A stretch of DNA of 64,000 bases from Nannochloris sp. 'desiccata' (Eukaryota; Chlorophyta; Trebouxiophyceae; Chlorellales; Chlorellaceae): contig JAGTXX020000011.1 of the NCBI GenBank assembly GCA_019044685.2, positions 1,550,001 to 1,614,000 on the forward strand. Direction: 5' to 3'. Position numbers and translations under genes: made by a program. This document shows positions 10,762 through 21,080 of the stretch, piece after piece. How positions within the stretch are numbered: the first letter of the stretch is position 1; each line of letters opens with the position of its first letter. Below the pieces are notes generated by a model. That model saw only the letters and a program-made list of their open reading frames with translations. It was not told the origin of the DNA and did not search any database.

Positions 10762-11154
10762 GTTTATTTGCATATAATCTGTTAGAGTTGACGAAAATCC
10801 GAGTAATATTTGAATAACTTGAAAACTAAAAAGGAAAGATGGAATAAAGAAGCAGCGCCGCCCCTATAAAATCGCATTTTCACATATAAGTGCATTCATC
10901 GTAACTTTAGAAACACTTCAAAGCTGGTGTATCTGGCTGCGGAGCGAGAGTGCTGGTCCTGCCGCCACGAAATAAAAGTTGCAAGTCAAATCCAAAAGAC
11001 CCAACAGACAAGTAAGCCTCCAATTTCAACCCAAATTAGTTCGTATAGCTCCCATGAATATAAACACTGTTACACTTATCACAGTTTACTTACAAATGCG
11101 CTATATTTTTGTTCCATCTACAGATTCTTCAATTTATTTCTTGTTGAAATAAAA
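10762..11154. promoter_or_regulatory. Divergent upstream region with a likely 5'-UTR intron (11012-11123)
   Basis: No coding is seen here. A GTAAGC donor at 11012 and a pyrimidine-rich CTACAG acceptor ending at 11123 define a probable 112-base intron in the 5' UTR of the G-patch gene, leaving about 30 leader bases before the ATG at 11155. The rest should contain the promoters of both flanking genes. Confidence 0.5.
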
Positions 11155-12666
11155 ATGGCAGCTATCGAGGCCCAGAAACAGCGCTACCAGGGGGTACAGA
11201 AAGAATCTGCCGGGTACAAGTTGATGGCTGCTATGGGATGGAAGGAAGGGGAAGGCCTTGGCGCATCGAAACAAGGAATTAAAGAACATATTCGAGTTAA
11301 GAAAAATTACGAGAATTGGGGTGTCGGTGCTGTCTCAGCGGCTGATAGAGCTAAAGAATGGACAGCAGGGATGGCTGATTTCCACCGTGTTCTTAGTACA
11401 TTAAGTGAAATTACGTCGCAGCATGCTGGGAAGGAACCAGGAGAGGGAGATAGCGAAGACGAGGGTGCAGCAACGACTTCTGATGAGGAGAGCGATGCAT
11501 CCGATGGCGAGAGACTAAAAAAGAAGAAAAAGAAGGAGAAAAGTTCCTCGAAAAATGTTCCTAGTAAAGCGGAAAAGAAGAAGAGAAAGAAAGAGGAGAA
11601 GAAATTAAAACAACAAGAGAAAAAAGTTAAGAAAAATTCTAGGAACAGAGGCGGCAGTGACGATGACGATGACAAGGATGAAGAGGAAGCTGTTCCTGCC
11701 AAGCGTGCCAAGGTAGCAACGCATTTAGGTCGTTTTAAGAAACGCGAGTCTGCTAAAATGGTTTCTAACTACTCTTCGCATGATTTAGCTGCAATCCTAG
11801 GTGAGGACCCTTTTGCTGCGGCAGCTGCAGCGATAACGGCAGCAGGCGGCAGATCAGGAGGGCAGCAGTCTTCTGGTGGCTATGAAAGCGATAGCGAAAG
11901 CGATTCTGATTTAGAAGGTAATATCAAGAAAAAAATGGAGAAATCTTTAGCTAAAACAAAGAAGATAATCACTATTCAAGAGCACCAAGAAGCCCAAAAG
12001 AATGCGGAACAAGGATTGAAAGACGATGGAAGAGATGATGATAACGAAGACTTGACAGAGTACTGGTGGTCTTCGTACTTCGTTCGACGTGGTAAAATGG
12101 GCTCGCTTCGTCGTACTGCACCCAACCGTGCTCGTGGATTCTCTGAACAAGATCAAACTGACCTCTATACAAAAGCACAGGCAACACAAGGACGTGTGGG
12201 CCTCGGGAGATCCTCGATGCCGAAGAAAGTAGCTGGAGCCAGGTGGGAGGGAAAGAAAAAGAAGCTTGGAAGCGACAGCGAGGATAGTGAAAGTGAAAGC
12301 GAGCAGGAGAGGAGAGAGGCAAAGGAAGCTGCTGCATTAGAAAAGAAAGAAGCAGAAGAGGAAGAGATCAGAGGGGTTGTGGTGGTGTTGCCAGGTGGGG
12401 GTGGGGGAGTTGCCCCCATTGAAAAGAGAAAGAAAGAAGGCATACAAACAATAGAAGGAAGAAAGATTAAGTGGAAGAAGGTCGTAGCTGATGTTTTAGC
12501 TAGAGAAAATAGCGGTAGTATGAAATTAAAAGCTGTTGTCAAGGCAGTGATGGAGGCTGAAAAACTCGATAAAAATAGAAAGACTGAAGCTTCAGAGGCG
12601 ATTGTTATCGTGGTGGAGGGATCTTCCAAATTTAAGCTTGATGGAAAGAATGTCAAATTAGCTTAG
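11155..12666 (+). CDS. G-patch nucleolar protein (PINX1/GPATCH4-like)
   Basis: The first in-frame ATG is at 11155, giving 503 residues; the frame is open further upstream only through non-ATG codons. A G-patch at about 17-60 has MGWKEGEGLG, QGI and HIRVK, the spacing seen in PINX1 and GPATCH4. From about 85 to 190 the protein is an alternation of acidic serine clusters and long Lys runs typical of nucleolar proteins. The last 65 residues, after a Gly-rich loop, form a compact basic domain (KIKWKKVV ... GKNVKLA) like the winged-helix end of LYAR-type nucleolar proteins. G-patch proteins activate DEAH helicases, so a role in rRNA processing is likely by family and is not shown here. Confidence 0.8.
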   Translation: MAAIEAQKQRYQGVQKESAGYKLMAAMGWKEGEGLGASKQGIKEHIRVKKNYENWGVGAVSAADRAKEWTAGMADFHRVLSTLSEITSQHAGKEPGEGDSEDEGAATTSDEESDASDGERLKKKKKKEKSSSKNVPSKAEKKKRKKEEKKLKQQEKKVKKNSRNRGGSDDDDDKDEEEAVPAKRAKVATHLGRFKKRESAKMVSNYSSHDLAAILGEDPFAAAAAAITAAGGRSGGQQSSGGYESDSESDSDLEGNIKKKMEKSLAKTKKIITIQEHQEAQKNAEQGLKDDGRDDDNEDLTEYWWSSYFVRRGKMGSLRRTAPNRARGFSEQDQTDLYTKAQATQGRVGLGRSSMPKKVAGARWEGKKKKLGSDSEDSESESEQERREAKEAAALEKKEAEEEEIRGVVVVLPGGGGGVAPIEKRKKEGIQTIEGRKIKWKKVVADVLARENSGSMKLKAVVKAVMEAEKLDKNRKTEASEAIVIVVEGSSKFKLDGKNVKLA

Positions 12667-12712
12667 TTTATACAGATATAGAAGTATTTAAGAATCAATT
12701 ATCATCAATATG

Positions 12713-12717
12713 TGTAA
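12713..12717 (+). terminator. Putative TGTAA poly(A) signal of the G-patch gene
   Basis: TGTAA lies 47 bases after the stop codon at 12666. Confidence 0.4.
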
Positions 12718-12915
12718 AAATTAAAATCGGTGCATATTCATCATCTCCGGCGGAAGCTTCACAGCTAATATTCACTTTTCTCAAGAAAAGGAAAGATGCC
12801 AGCACAGCAAGCATACTCATATTTATTCAAAGCAACAATTCACACCTACAGCACATCTTCTTAGGCTCTTGGATTGCGTGCTTGATAGATTTCAAAGGAT
12901 TTAAATTTGATCAAG

Positions 12916-13794
12916 ATGAACAGCTATCCTTCCAGCGTCGCGAGGCGTGATGGTCAGGAAGAGAGTATTATTTCCCTCGTATCTAGACCTCTACGCACCC
13001 GCAAGGGGCTTACAATATCTGGCCTATGGTTGTTTGGGCTATTCGCTTTATTCCTCGCACCCGCTCCTTCCAGGATCACCCCAGAAAAGCTGCAAGCCTA
13101 CCAAACCAGATTAGATGACGCTCGAGGACTCATGAAAGACCTCTCTTTGGCAGAGAGGCAGCTTATGGATGCACAACTTGCCCTTAAAGACGTCTCAGCA
13201 TGGTTTTGGCGCTGGCGACCTGAGCACCGACAAAAAGTCCTTGCAAAGCGGCCAGCTGTTGATGCCGCAGAACGACGAGTTAGAACTTTGCAGAAAGAGC
13301 GTGATGGAATATTGCGGGATGCAAAATCTTCACTCGGTCTTTGGTCAGAAGCAGGCTTGGAAGAAAGTCGGGAATTGTTATGGGCGAATTTCCAGGGCGG
13401 CAGGGTGTTTGCCCAGCGCCAAACTCTTTTTGATTCAATCTTTACGTTGATTGGCAGCCGGGAGAAGGATTGGTTTTTCATTTTAATTCAAATTCTATTT
13501 ACTGCATTGGTCAATTATACTATCGGAACGGTGATTTCAATCTTCACTTTTGTGCTGGCCTTACCGTCGTTGCTGTCGTCCTTTGCGCCGTCCTTGCCGA
13601 GCGCTCTTGCCTTCTTTAGTGTTTCTGTACTGGCAGCATGTAGCCTCGTAGTCACGTACTTGACGTTGTTATATGGGGCTGGTGCGGCAGTTGTGGCTAC
13701 CACGGCACACTTTGTGGTGTTGCAGCGGCAAAGGATTGAAGCAAGCGGGGGAAGACCAGAGCAGCTGAGATATCAACGGAGCCACTATGATTAG
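12916..13794 (+). CDS. Multipass membrane protein with central coiled coil, function unknown
   Basis: The first ATG is at 12916, giving 292 residues in a single exon; an upstream in-frame TTG is ignored. One hydrophobic helix lies at about 33-52. A charged helical, likely coiled-coil segment follows at about 55-145 with Trp-rich DVSAWFWRWRPEHRQKV. Three hydrophobic segments lie at about 187-265. The C terminus is hydrophilic and basic. I do not recognise a named family, though similar proteins probably exist in other green algae and plants. There is no obvious signal peptide, so the first helix may act as a signal anchor. Confidence 0.7.
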   Translation: MNSYPSSVARRDGQEESIISLVSRPLRTRKGLTISGLWLFGLFALFLAPAPSRITPEKLQAYQTRLDDARGLMKDLSLAERQLMDAQLALKDVSAWFWRWRPEHRQKVLAKRPAVDAAERRVRTLQKERDGILRDAKSSLGLWSEAGLEESRELLWANFQGGRVFAQRQTLFDSIFTLIGSREKDWFFILIQILFTALVNYTIGTVISIFTFVLALPSLLSSFAPSLPSALAFFSVSVLAACSLVVTYLTLLYGAGAAVVATTAHFVVLQRQRIEASGGRPEQLRYQRSHYD

Positions 13795-13802
13795 TTAGAC
13801 AA

Positions 13803-13807
13803 TTACA
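13803..13807 (-). terminator. Putative TGTAA poly(A) signal of HCF164
   Basis: TTACA on the + strand lies 75 bases past the HCF164 stop, just beyond the end of the convergent membrane-protein gene. Confidence 0.4.
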
Positions 13808-13881
13808 TTTTCGGCTTAATATGTATATATAAACTATTAATAGTACAGCCGTGTAAAACAGAGCAATAAAATTTCAAAAAT

Positions 13882-14595
13882 CTAAGCATGATCTCTCGGC
13901 ATTGCCGTTGATGATGATGAAGAAGAACTCGCCATCGCTGCATCAGGCCGCTGTAATGGAGAAGCAGCACCGGACATACGAGCATATGGCAACGGTTTCC
14001 CTTCAGCCAGTGCTGCAAAGTCCCCTTCGAGCACCTCTTTTGGAAGTTTGCCCACTGCCGCTGCTTGTGGCTTTCCATTGCTATCCAAGAACACAAAGTG
14101 AGGGATACCACGAACACCGTATTCTAAAACTTCAGGTGCCCATTTGGTGTTTTCAATATTGAGCATGACAAAATTAACACGATCGTTGTATTCTTGTTCA
14201 GCTGCATATGTTTGGGGCAGCAATTCCCGACATACCTCACACCAGTCAGCGTAGAACTCTAATACAGTAGGCCGTCCACTAGATAACGCGGCGTCTAATG
14301 GCACAGAGCCTGCTTCTAATGCTGCGAATGAGGGACCACCAATTGAGAGACGGGCTGCAAGGAAAAGGGCAGCGCCAAGGCCAACAGCGCCGCCAGCGAG
14401 AAGACTGTTATTGTTAGGAGCAGTTGGGGGAGCTTGTGTGGGTGCTGTGGGTGTTGATTCTTGTGGCTCATTAGGTTGTTGTTCTGCACTGACGGTAATT
14501 CGTCTGCAAGCACGATTATTTGGTCTGGTAGCTAAGAATGGCTTTTTAGAAGAAGATGCCAAAGACATGCGCTGACTACCCTTGAGGGAGATCAT
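13882..14595 (-). CDS. HCF164: Thylakoid membrane thioredoxin-like protein HCF164
   Basis: The protein has 237 residues in a single exon. Residues 1-40 look like a plastid transit peptide (Ser/Arg/Lys-rich, no acidic residues until about 38). A membrane helix at about 64-86 is followed by a lumen-facing thioredoxin fold. The active site WCEVC (118-122) within [13 protein letters not shown] is the characteristic HCF164 variant, and the cis-Pro loop GIPHFVF follows. HCF164 passes reducing power across the thylakoid membrane and is needed for cytochrome b6f assembly. Together with the FTR subunit at 20.1 kb this places two redox-chain genes in the window. The C-terminal Ser-run tail is lineage-specific. 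Confidence 0.93.
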   Translation of the reverse strand: MISLKGSQRMSLASSSKKPFLATRPNNRACRRITVSAEQQPNEPQESTPTAPTQAPPTAPNNNSLLAGGAVGLGAALFLAARLSIGGPSFAALEAGSVPLDAALSSGRPTVLEFYADWCEVCRELLPQTYAAEQEYNDRVNFVMLNIENTKWAPEVLEYGVRGIPHFVFLDSNGKPQAAAVGKLPKEVLEGDFAALAEGKPLPYARMSGAASPLQRPDAAMASSSSSSSTAMPRDHA

Positions 14596-14792
14596 GGCTA
14601 AGGACAGTATGATATTATAAATACTTTTTTATGCCTAGCTGGTGTATTTTGTGGACCGAAAAGCTTGCAGACTTGATTCTTGATTTCCATTTTGTTTTTT
14701 CAAACGATTTTCCATCAATTTTGCATTAAGTTTGCAGACTATTGGGACCATTGGCATTTATATCGATTCTACAATATTTCATCAGTGCACTC

Positions 14793-15848
14793 ATGCCGTT
14801 AACAGGGCGTTCACTCGCTATTTTCCGCGAATTAATAAACATGCCGACATCTAGCCTTCTACTTCAATTTTCTCGTGGCTTTGCAACCCATGGACTCTCT
14901 GAAACAGGTCCTAAAACTTCCGGATTACTCCGATTTTATAAACATGTTTCCGTTAAAGAAGCTCCTGGCAAGGTAATAAAACTACCTTTGATCAGTTGAT
15001 TGATCACTTCATTTCGGCCCCCAACGCCCAAGTCTCTTCTAAGCTGAATTTCTCTATTCTTTCTCTCCCCAAAATCAAACTACAGGCTGGATATCAGATA
15101 ATGCTGGATAATCGTGTCCTCAAAACACCAGCCAGACACCCTCTCATAGTACCTACTAAGGCCCTTGCCCTTGCTATCGCCGCTGAATGGGAGTGGCAGG
15201 TAAAACGCTAAAATGTTAAATTTTCGGTATATAACTTCTAAAAACAAACCTGGGACATATATATTTCTCGCTGATAATTTATTATCTTTTCTTCCTGTGT
15301 AGATTAAACGTATCGATGCATCCACAATGCCTCTCATGTCCCTTGCCGCTACCGCAATCGATCAACCACAACATCGAGACCTAGTGATAGAAACAATGCT
15401 ACAGTACGTACCTACAGACCCAGTTATATGTAGATTAGAACCAGGGCTAATAGCAGATAAACAGGCAGCGGTATTAAACCCTGTGTTACAATGGGTAAAG
15501 AAAGAAATTGGAGCTACACTCGAGACGTCAGATTCAATTTTTGGTGCTCAGCTGCCTGAAAATCAAGCGAATAAAATACGCAAATACCTTCAGAAGATGG
15601 ATAAATGGGAATTAACAGCTGCAGAACAACTTGCTGCGTCGTGCAAGTCTGTTTTATTAGCTTTAGCGTTTGTTAAGCAGCAATTAGGGCTGCATGAAGC
15701 GATGGAGGCTACTCGGTTGGAAGAGGATCATCAAATTGCTCAATGGGGTTTAGTAGAAGGAGGGCATGATATTGATTTATCTGATATTAAGGTACGGGTA
15801 TCTGCACCATCGGTATTCATGCGGCTATTAAGGTATAAAAATGATTAG
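14793..15848 (+). CDS. ATP12: Mitochondrial ATP synthase F1 assembly factor ATP12
   Basis: Three exons (14793-14972, 15086-15199, 15303-15848) with GT-AG introns of 113 and 103 bases, all in phase 0, give 279 residues. The N terminus is a mitochondrial-type presequence (Arg, Ser, Leu, no acids for the first dozen residues). The ATP12 domain follows with conserved blocks DNRVLKTPAR, AIAAEWEWQ, MPLMSLAATAID and the C-terminal LEEDHQIAQWG near a GHDIDLSD motif. ATP12 is a chaperone that binds the F1 alpha subunit during assembly of the alpha3beta3 ring. The ATG at 14793 is the first in frame; an upstream TTG is not needed. Confidence 0.92.
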
Positions 15849-15855
15849 ACATTTT

Positions 15856-15860
15856 TGTAA
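15856..15860 (+). terminator. Putative TGTAA poly(A) signal of ATP12
   Basis: TGTAA lies only 8 bases after the stop, and the next gene starts 155 bases on, which illustrates how tightly genes are packed. Confidence 0.35.
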
Positions 15861-16014
15861 TTTAGTGAAGTCAAAATAACACCGCCGACGAACACAGAAA
15901 TTTGGTTAAAAATTATGGCCCTCTAAAGCCACCCAATCCAAAATTGAACAATTGATCTTTGATAACTAGGATTATCGAATTTATAGAAACCAAGAGCATG
16001 CGTTAAACTGTGCA

Positions 16015-17085
16015 ATGAGAGATCTGATTTACGTCAAAAATAATGAGCTGCAATCTGTCGCACCTCCAAGTATCAAGGAATTTTGCATGGCAGCTCCACG
16101 TGGAGCATATACTACTCTTCAAATAGCTAACGATTATTTCGCAGTTGATTTCAGCCTGCATATTGAACGGTTGATCAAGTCCATTGCAGCTGTCCACGCC
16201 ACATTAAATTCTTGCTATGCCAACTACTACACAGCCTTAGCACGGGGCCAGGTAAGTAGCAGCCAATCTAAGTCATCATCGGATGATTATCCTACTTTCT
16301 TAGTTCACATCGGTAAAGAGATCACCCCCTCTTGCCTCTGCATACAGGATTCCCAAGAGGCGCTGGTGCTTCAAGCAGCAGTGCTGCCTTCCCTCCTCTT
16401 AGCTCTTACAACTGCAGAGAAACGCTGCGAACAAGAAACACTAAAATTAGCTACAATAATCGTCAGCCCAAGTGAGGATCAAACTACTCCAGCATCTTCT
16501 TCTTCTTTGAGTATCCACGTTGCAGTGGCTCCCGACCCCCGTTGCTTACAACTACAAGAAAACACGTTCGCTACTGTTCTAGGTCCACCTCGAGAGGTTC
16601 CAATAGGCAAAGACTCTGGCTGGGTTGCTCAAAGACAGACATTAGAAGCACTCCGTCCTCCTGGCGCTGCCGAAATTCTTCTAACCACTCAACAAGGCGC
16701 TTTATTAGAAGGGCTAGTTACTAATTTGTTTATAATAACGCGATCAAAAGACGGAGAAATCGTGCTACAGACTGCAGGTATGGGTGATGGAGTTGTCTGG
16801 GGAACGATGCGCAAACGCGTGTCTGAAGCGTGTAAACAATTAGGCCTAAAAGTATTGGAACAGCCGCCTGCAGCGGCAGAGCGGGCAACGTGGCAAGAAG
16901 CATTTTTGACGAATGCTTTGCGTGGTGTACAGCCTTTGGATCGAATAGAGTGCGATGAACGGAATGTATGGGGGCTCGAGCCTTGGGTAATAGAGTTTTT
17001 AGAGGTACCTGGGCAATGGACTGCCAAGATCCAAGCTCTTGTTGAAAGTTCTTTGCAGCGTACCGACCTTAGAAATTTATCGTAA
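16015..17085 (+). CDS. PLP-dependent class IV (fold type IV) aminotransferase-like protein
   Basis: The protein has 356 residues in a single exon. The start of the class IV fold is RGAYTTLQIANDYFAVDFSLHIERL (about 29-53). The putative PLP lysine is in GKDSGWVAQRQTLEALRPP. The cofactor-binding block is LLEGLVTNLFII, with TNALRGVQPL near the C terminus. The family includes branched-chain aminotransferases, D-amino-acid aminotransferase and aminodeoxychorismate lyase. The wording of these motifs is closest to the plant D-amino-acid-aminotransferase-like group of unproven substrate. No clear transit peptide is visible, and a Ser/Gln/Lys-rich insert lies at about 82-92. The substrate cannot be called from sequence alone. 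Confidence 0.8.
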   Translation: MRDLIYVKNNELQSVAPPSIKEFCMAAPRGAYTTLQIANDYFAVDFSLHIERLIKSIAAVHATLNSCYANYYTALARGQVSSSQSKSSSDDYPTFLVHIGKEITPSCLCIQDSQEALVLQAAVLPSLLLALTTAEKRCEQETLKLATIIVSPSEDQTTPASSSSLSIHVAVAPDPRCLQLQENTFATVLGPPREVPIGKDSGWVAQRQTLEALRPPGAAEILLTTQQGALLEGLVTNLFIITRSKDGEIVLQTAGMGDGVVWGTMRKRVSEACKQLGLKVLEQPPAAAERATWQEAFLTNALRGVQPLDRIECDERNVWGLEPWVIEFLEVPGQWTAKIQALVESSLQRTDLRNLS

Positions 17086-17982
17086 AGTTGTCGTTTTTTT
17101 TGTTTATAGTATTTTACAAGGCTCTGTTGCTCGTAAAAGGTTGACAAAGTATAAAAAAAGAAATGAATAAAGGAAAAACACAAAAATAAAGGAATAACAG
17201 ATGTATTTTAATCTCAAATCATAGATACAGTAGTACTGTGGACGGCAATATTAAAAAGAAAGAGGGAGAAGCGTACTTGCTCCTCACAGAATTTTAATTT
17301 ATCTTATAGTAAGAGTCTTTGAAACCCTATTGGCTCTGTACAATAAAGATGTGAGTGGAAAACATTTGGTTCTGTGTGGTTGCCTTGGCTAAAGAGACGT
17401 CGACACACGAAACAGAAGTAAAACAAAGAAGAAAGAAAAGGTGTTCTGATGGAAGCATGTGACAGAGGGGAGGGGGGGGGGGGGGGGGCGAAATTCTCAA
17501 CGATAGATAGAGAGAGGTAGTAAGAGTATAAATAGCATAGATGAATAAGATAAAAGAGGGGCAGACAGAGCGTGTGAAAAGGGGAATATTCATAAAGGAA
17601 ACACCAAGAAGAAAAATAAAATCAGCCCATTGTCAAATATCTCGATCAACCAAGATCGGTATTTATGATTTTTTTACTATTACTTTGATGAAAAAAGCTT
17701 GTAAACTTGTCAGCGATATGGAAGAAAGAGGCCAACCGCTCCTTATTTCAAATTTTTTATGTATCGATATGCAAAAGATATGCAAAAGATATTTAGAGAC
17801 CCTACCCCGACGGAAGGAAGAAGCATTCTTGGGACTGCTTTCCATCTTTCAGTGCTGGGGGTCAACACTGTAAAATAAAAACCCGAGAGAATAAGAAAGT
17901 ATGTTTTATTACGAAAATGGTATGATTATTTTGCAAACGAGATAAACAAAGCAAAAAGGAAGAAACGAACATAAACATCTTA
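17086..17982. other. Noncoding gap between convergent genes, with a 17-base G run
   Basis: These 900 bases are the 3' ends of two convergent genes. The region contains a G homopolymer at 17472-17488, preceded by more G-rich sequence and purine-rich DNA. An ATG-started frame of 110 codons (17541-17873) ends on a TGTAA at 17869-17873, but its composition is AT-rich and featureless and I do not call it a gene. A TGTAA this far (784 bases) from the aminotransferase stop could end a long 3' UTR or a separate + transcript. Confidence 0.5.
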
Positions 17983-19145
17983 TTAAGGTTGAGGATACGG
18001 GAAGGTGGTAGTACTAGGAGGGAGCAATAATGCCGCAGGCAGAGATGCTGCTGAAGATAGGGGCAGACCACCATGGCCATGGCCACCGTTACAGCCATTC
18101 ATATTTCGGAGTTGATGAAGTTGATCAAGGTTGCCAGGCGTCAAAGTTTGGTCAAGCATCATTGCCTGCGTACCACTAAGAGGTAAACTTGCACTACGAG
18201 CAGCAGCACCATGTGCCATTTGTTCCTTAGTACGCCTGTTTTCAGTACGAACAGGCGTTTTGGACGCAGAAACACGGATTGGAAGAGGGCCAAGGAGTGC
18301 CCCAGTGCAGCGAAGAGCACCGGCAGCACCTTCAGCCGTGGCAAATTCTACAAACGCAATCTTTGTGTCGTGCTGTGCATCCCCTAAGAGTCTAATTTTC
18401 GATACAGTACCGCAGAGGTTTAAGAAAAAGGCATGTAAAGCGTCCCTTTCGACTGCCCGGTGGATATTGGCAACATAGACGGTGCGCGACACTGCTGCCT
18501 GTTCTTCATAAGAACGAGGCAGATATTGGTTGTTGACAGGGACAATTGCAGTTTTGGATGGGCTGACTTTAATAAGGGTAGTTCCCAAGGTTGTACCTGT
18601 GAGACTCAGCGCGTTGTGTGCACCAAGCTCTGTTTGGAATTCTATAAAAGCAAATCTCATGGCACTGTTGGCATCGCCGCAAATGCGACAGTCAACGATC
18701 GGACCGCAGTGAAGGAAAAAAGTGGCTAAATCACGCTCAGCTACTGCATGATCGACGTCATTGATATATACTGTGCGTCGTATCTGCTCTTCGTTACGGC
18801 GTTGGCGTGGAGGGCCACGTTTTTGCTGGTTGGCAAGACCTAGTTGGAGTTGCTGGACCGCTAAAAAAGGGTTGTCCATGGGGCTTGTTGATGCGGGGTT
18901 CTCTTGATTGTTGATGAGAGCATAGTTGAGATCTGTTGATTGAGACCTTGATGCCTGGTTTTGCAGGGCTTGGAGTTGGGCAAGAAGCACTGCGGGAGAC
19001 AAGGGAAAAGCAGCAGGATGGTGTTAGGGGTTCAGGGGAAAAGAAGTGTCAGAAACGTTCCGAGATGGCATTGAATGTGATACTCACCATGTGGTGCCCC
19101 CAGATCTGTGTCGTCGATCCCCAAACTTGTCGCTCTGCTCGCCAT
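17983..19145 (-). CDS. Two-RRM RNA-binding protein of the CID8-13 type
   Basis: Exons 19145-19088 and 18989-17983 (98-base GT-AG intron) give 354 residues. RRM1 (about 90-165) and RRM2 (about 180-255) carry the hallmark wording of the plant CTC-interacting-domain proteins: RTVYINDVD, CGPIVDCRICGD, VSPSKTAI and RTVYVANI, LLGDAQHDTKIAFVEF, VSASKTPVR. Plant members bind poly(A)-binding protein through an N-terminal PAM2 motif. Here I see no convincing PAM2 in the first 85 residues, so PABP binding is uncertain. The C-terminal 90 residues are low-complexity (Gly/His/Ser/Leu). The role is likely cytoplasmic mRNA regulation by family. Confidence 0.88.
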
Positions 19146-20063
19146 TGGGAGGAATGAGCTGCCTGCAAAACTTGCCACGTGTGGTTAAAAACTCTGCTCA
19201 AACACGCTAGAATTTAGGGTGGGTGGCAAGTCGTACCTTCGAGACTGTTAAAGGCAACAGCTTGTTGCATATAATGGCCGGTATGGAATAAAGGAAGAAA
19301 TAGGAGCCTCCTATGATTGCTGCATTCTTGCTTTTGCCTTCAAAACTATGGCCTTTTTTTGAGGAATCGGCAAATGAGATCTGCAGATTTTTAATTTATA
19401 TCTGACGCTATCGTATTGACAGCCTGAGGGGTATTTTTGGTTTTAAATTTGAATCTTTGTGCCTTTCGAAGAAATAATTTGAGCACCGCGGCCTTGATAC
19501 TCCAAGAGAATGGATAACTCAAGGGCATATAAAATTATAAATAACAAAAACAGAGGGGTCGCAGATGCGTTTGCTTAGGATGATTGATCTCGAATGATTA
19601 TGCGATTTTTTTGCAACATTTGACGACCTTGAACTTTTGTCTCCACTGGGTTTCTGATGGTTGTCGTGATTCTATCGCGCCGAGAAGACACAATTCTGGT
19701 CTACAAAAGGCTCTGGGAACGTACATCTGCATGCTATTGGAGCATAGGAGACGTTGGATTATGGAAACAGAAAATGAGGAACTACTACGATAATTGCCGG
19801 CACCACCACCGCCAATGGCGGTGGACTTCAAGAAAATGAAAATTTTGAACTATTGTCCAGGGAAGATGTTATATGTCTACCTCTTGCCCCTCGTACCATA
19901 TAGTTGTAGCTGCTGTTCCGTTATTTTAAATCCTCATGTACGATTCAAATTATTTAATCAGGTAGGGTAACTTTCTATTTCACCGGCCCCAACAACTACT
20001 TTAAAAATGAAACCCTGGCAACCCCACAAATTAATTGCATTTACCAATAATAACATCACAAAT
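19146..20063. promoter_or_regulatory. Divergent upstream region of the CID-like and FTR genes
   Basis: About 918 bases without a credible gene. It holds the promoters and 5' UTRs of the two divergent genes. An ATG at 20007 is in frame with FTR and upstream of the preferred start; it would add 19 residues that do not look like a transit peptide. Short frames here show no coding character. Confidence 0.45.
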
Positions 20064-20830
20064 ATGTCGAGCTCACTCAAGTTTAGTCTTAGACAGGGCC
20101 TGGTTTCCAGGAGGGCTTCATCTTTACAGTCTCGACCAATTTCAGCCAGGCAGAGGCTAGTAGTTCGCGCCACAGCAGGTGATTTATTCACTTATTCTAT
20201 CGCATATATCATTCATACTATCGGAGTGAACGCCGAGGCTATGCCAGCTCTCTATCTTTGAAACAATCGACTTATCACCTTTTGTTCATTTTAACTTGTT
20301 TTTTCACAGAAGCGGAGATTACCGAAGAGCACAAGACTCTCGAGATCATGAGAAAGTTTTCTGAACAGTATGCAAAGAGGTACGTTGGAGATTCAATGGA
20401 TGGTACGTTGGGTGAGAGAAAATAAAAAATAGTTGATTCTATCCATTTGCACGGTGCAGGTCAGGAACCTACTTTTGCGTGGACAAGTCCGTCACAGCGG
20501 TGGTGATCAAGGTAATTTCTAGACCTTCTGTGTTCCTTAATTAACCGTACGGTGGCCGACCCTTTTTCTTAGTCTCATTATTGTTTGTTTTTGATCTTAC
20601 AGGGACTTGCCGAGCACAAGGATGAGCTTGGTGCACCTCTCTGCCCTTGCCGCCATTATGACGACAAGGCTGCTGAAGCAGCAAACGGATTCTGGAATTG
20701 CCCTTGTGTCCCTATGAGAGAGCGCAAGGAGTGCCATTGCATGCTCTTCTTAACAGAAGATAACGATTTTAGAGGCGAGGATCAGACGATGACATTGGAC
20801 GAAGTTGTTGAGGCAACTGTGGGAATGTAG
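20064..20830 (+). CDS. FTRB: Ferredoxin-thioredoxin reductase catalytic (beta) chain
   Basis: Four exons (20064-20178, 20310-20379, 20460-20511, 20603-20830; GT-AG introns of 131, 80 and 91 bases) give 154 residues. Residues 1-37 are a Ser/Arg-rich plastid transit peptide. The mature part is nearly invariant FTR-B: IMRKFSEQYA, then the cysteine set YFCVDK, CPCRHY, NCPCVP and CHCML that binds the 4Fe-4S cluster and forms the active disulfide. It takes electrons from ferredoxin to reduce plastid thioredoxins in light regulation. It is the most intron-rich gene here. TGTAA at 21020-21024 is a candidate poly(A) signal. Confidence 0.97.
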
Positions 20831-21080
20831 AAAGACGGAAACCTGCCAATCATACACATTTTTTTCGATATCTGCATTCATTTTTTGACTGGTCGTTTTA
20901 TTTAGCACGAGTGTGAACCAGCGAGCGAGTAATATTCTTTTAAGAGACTAGGTCCTACCCTTCGTTCCTATCCTATTTTTCTAAACTAAATCCAATACAA
21001 ACTATCAACTTTCATGACGTGTAAATAGCAATAAATAAATGAATAACAAATAGAGTGATATTATATTGTACCGTGCAAAT

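Noticed and set aside
10927..11154. N-terminal 76-residue extension of the G-patch protein
   Set aside because: It begins with GTG, contains a probable 5'-UTR intron and lacks similarity to G-patch proteins, which start near 11155.
17541..17873. 110-codon ATG frame in the aminotransferase/CID-like gap
   Set aside because: No domain, AT-driven composition and overlap with the 3' regions of both neighbours; better explained as UTR.
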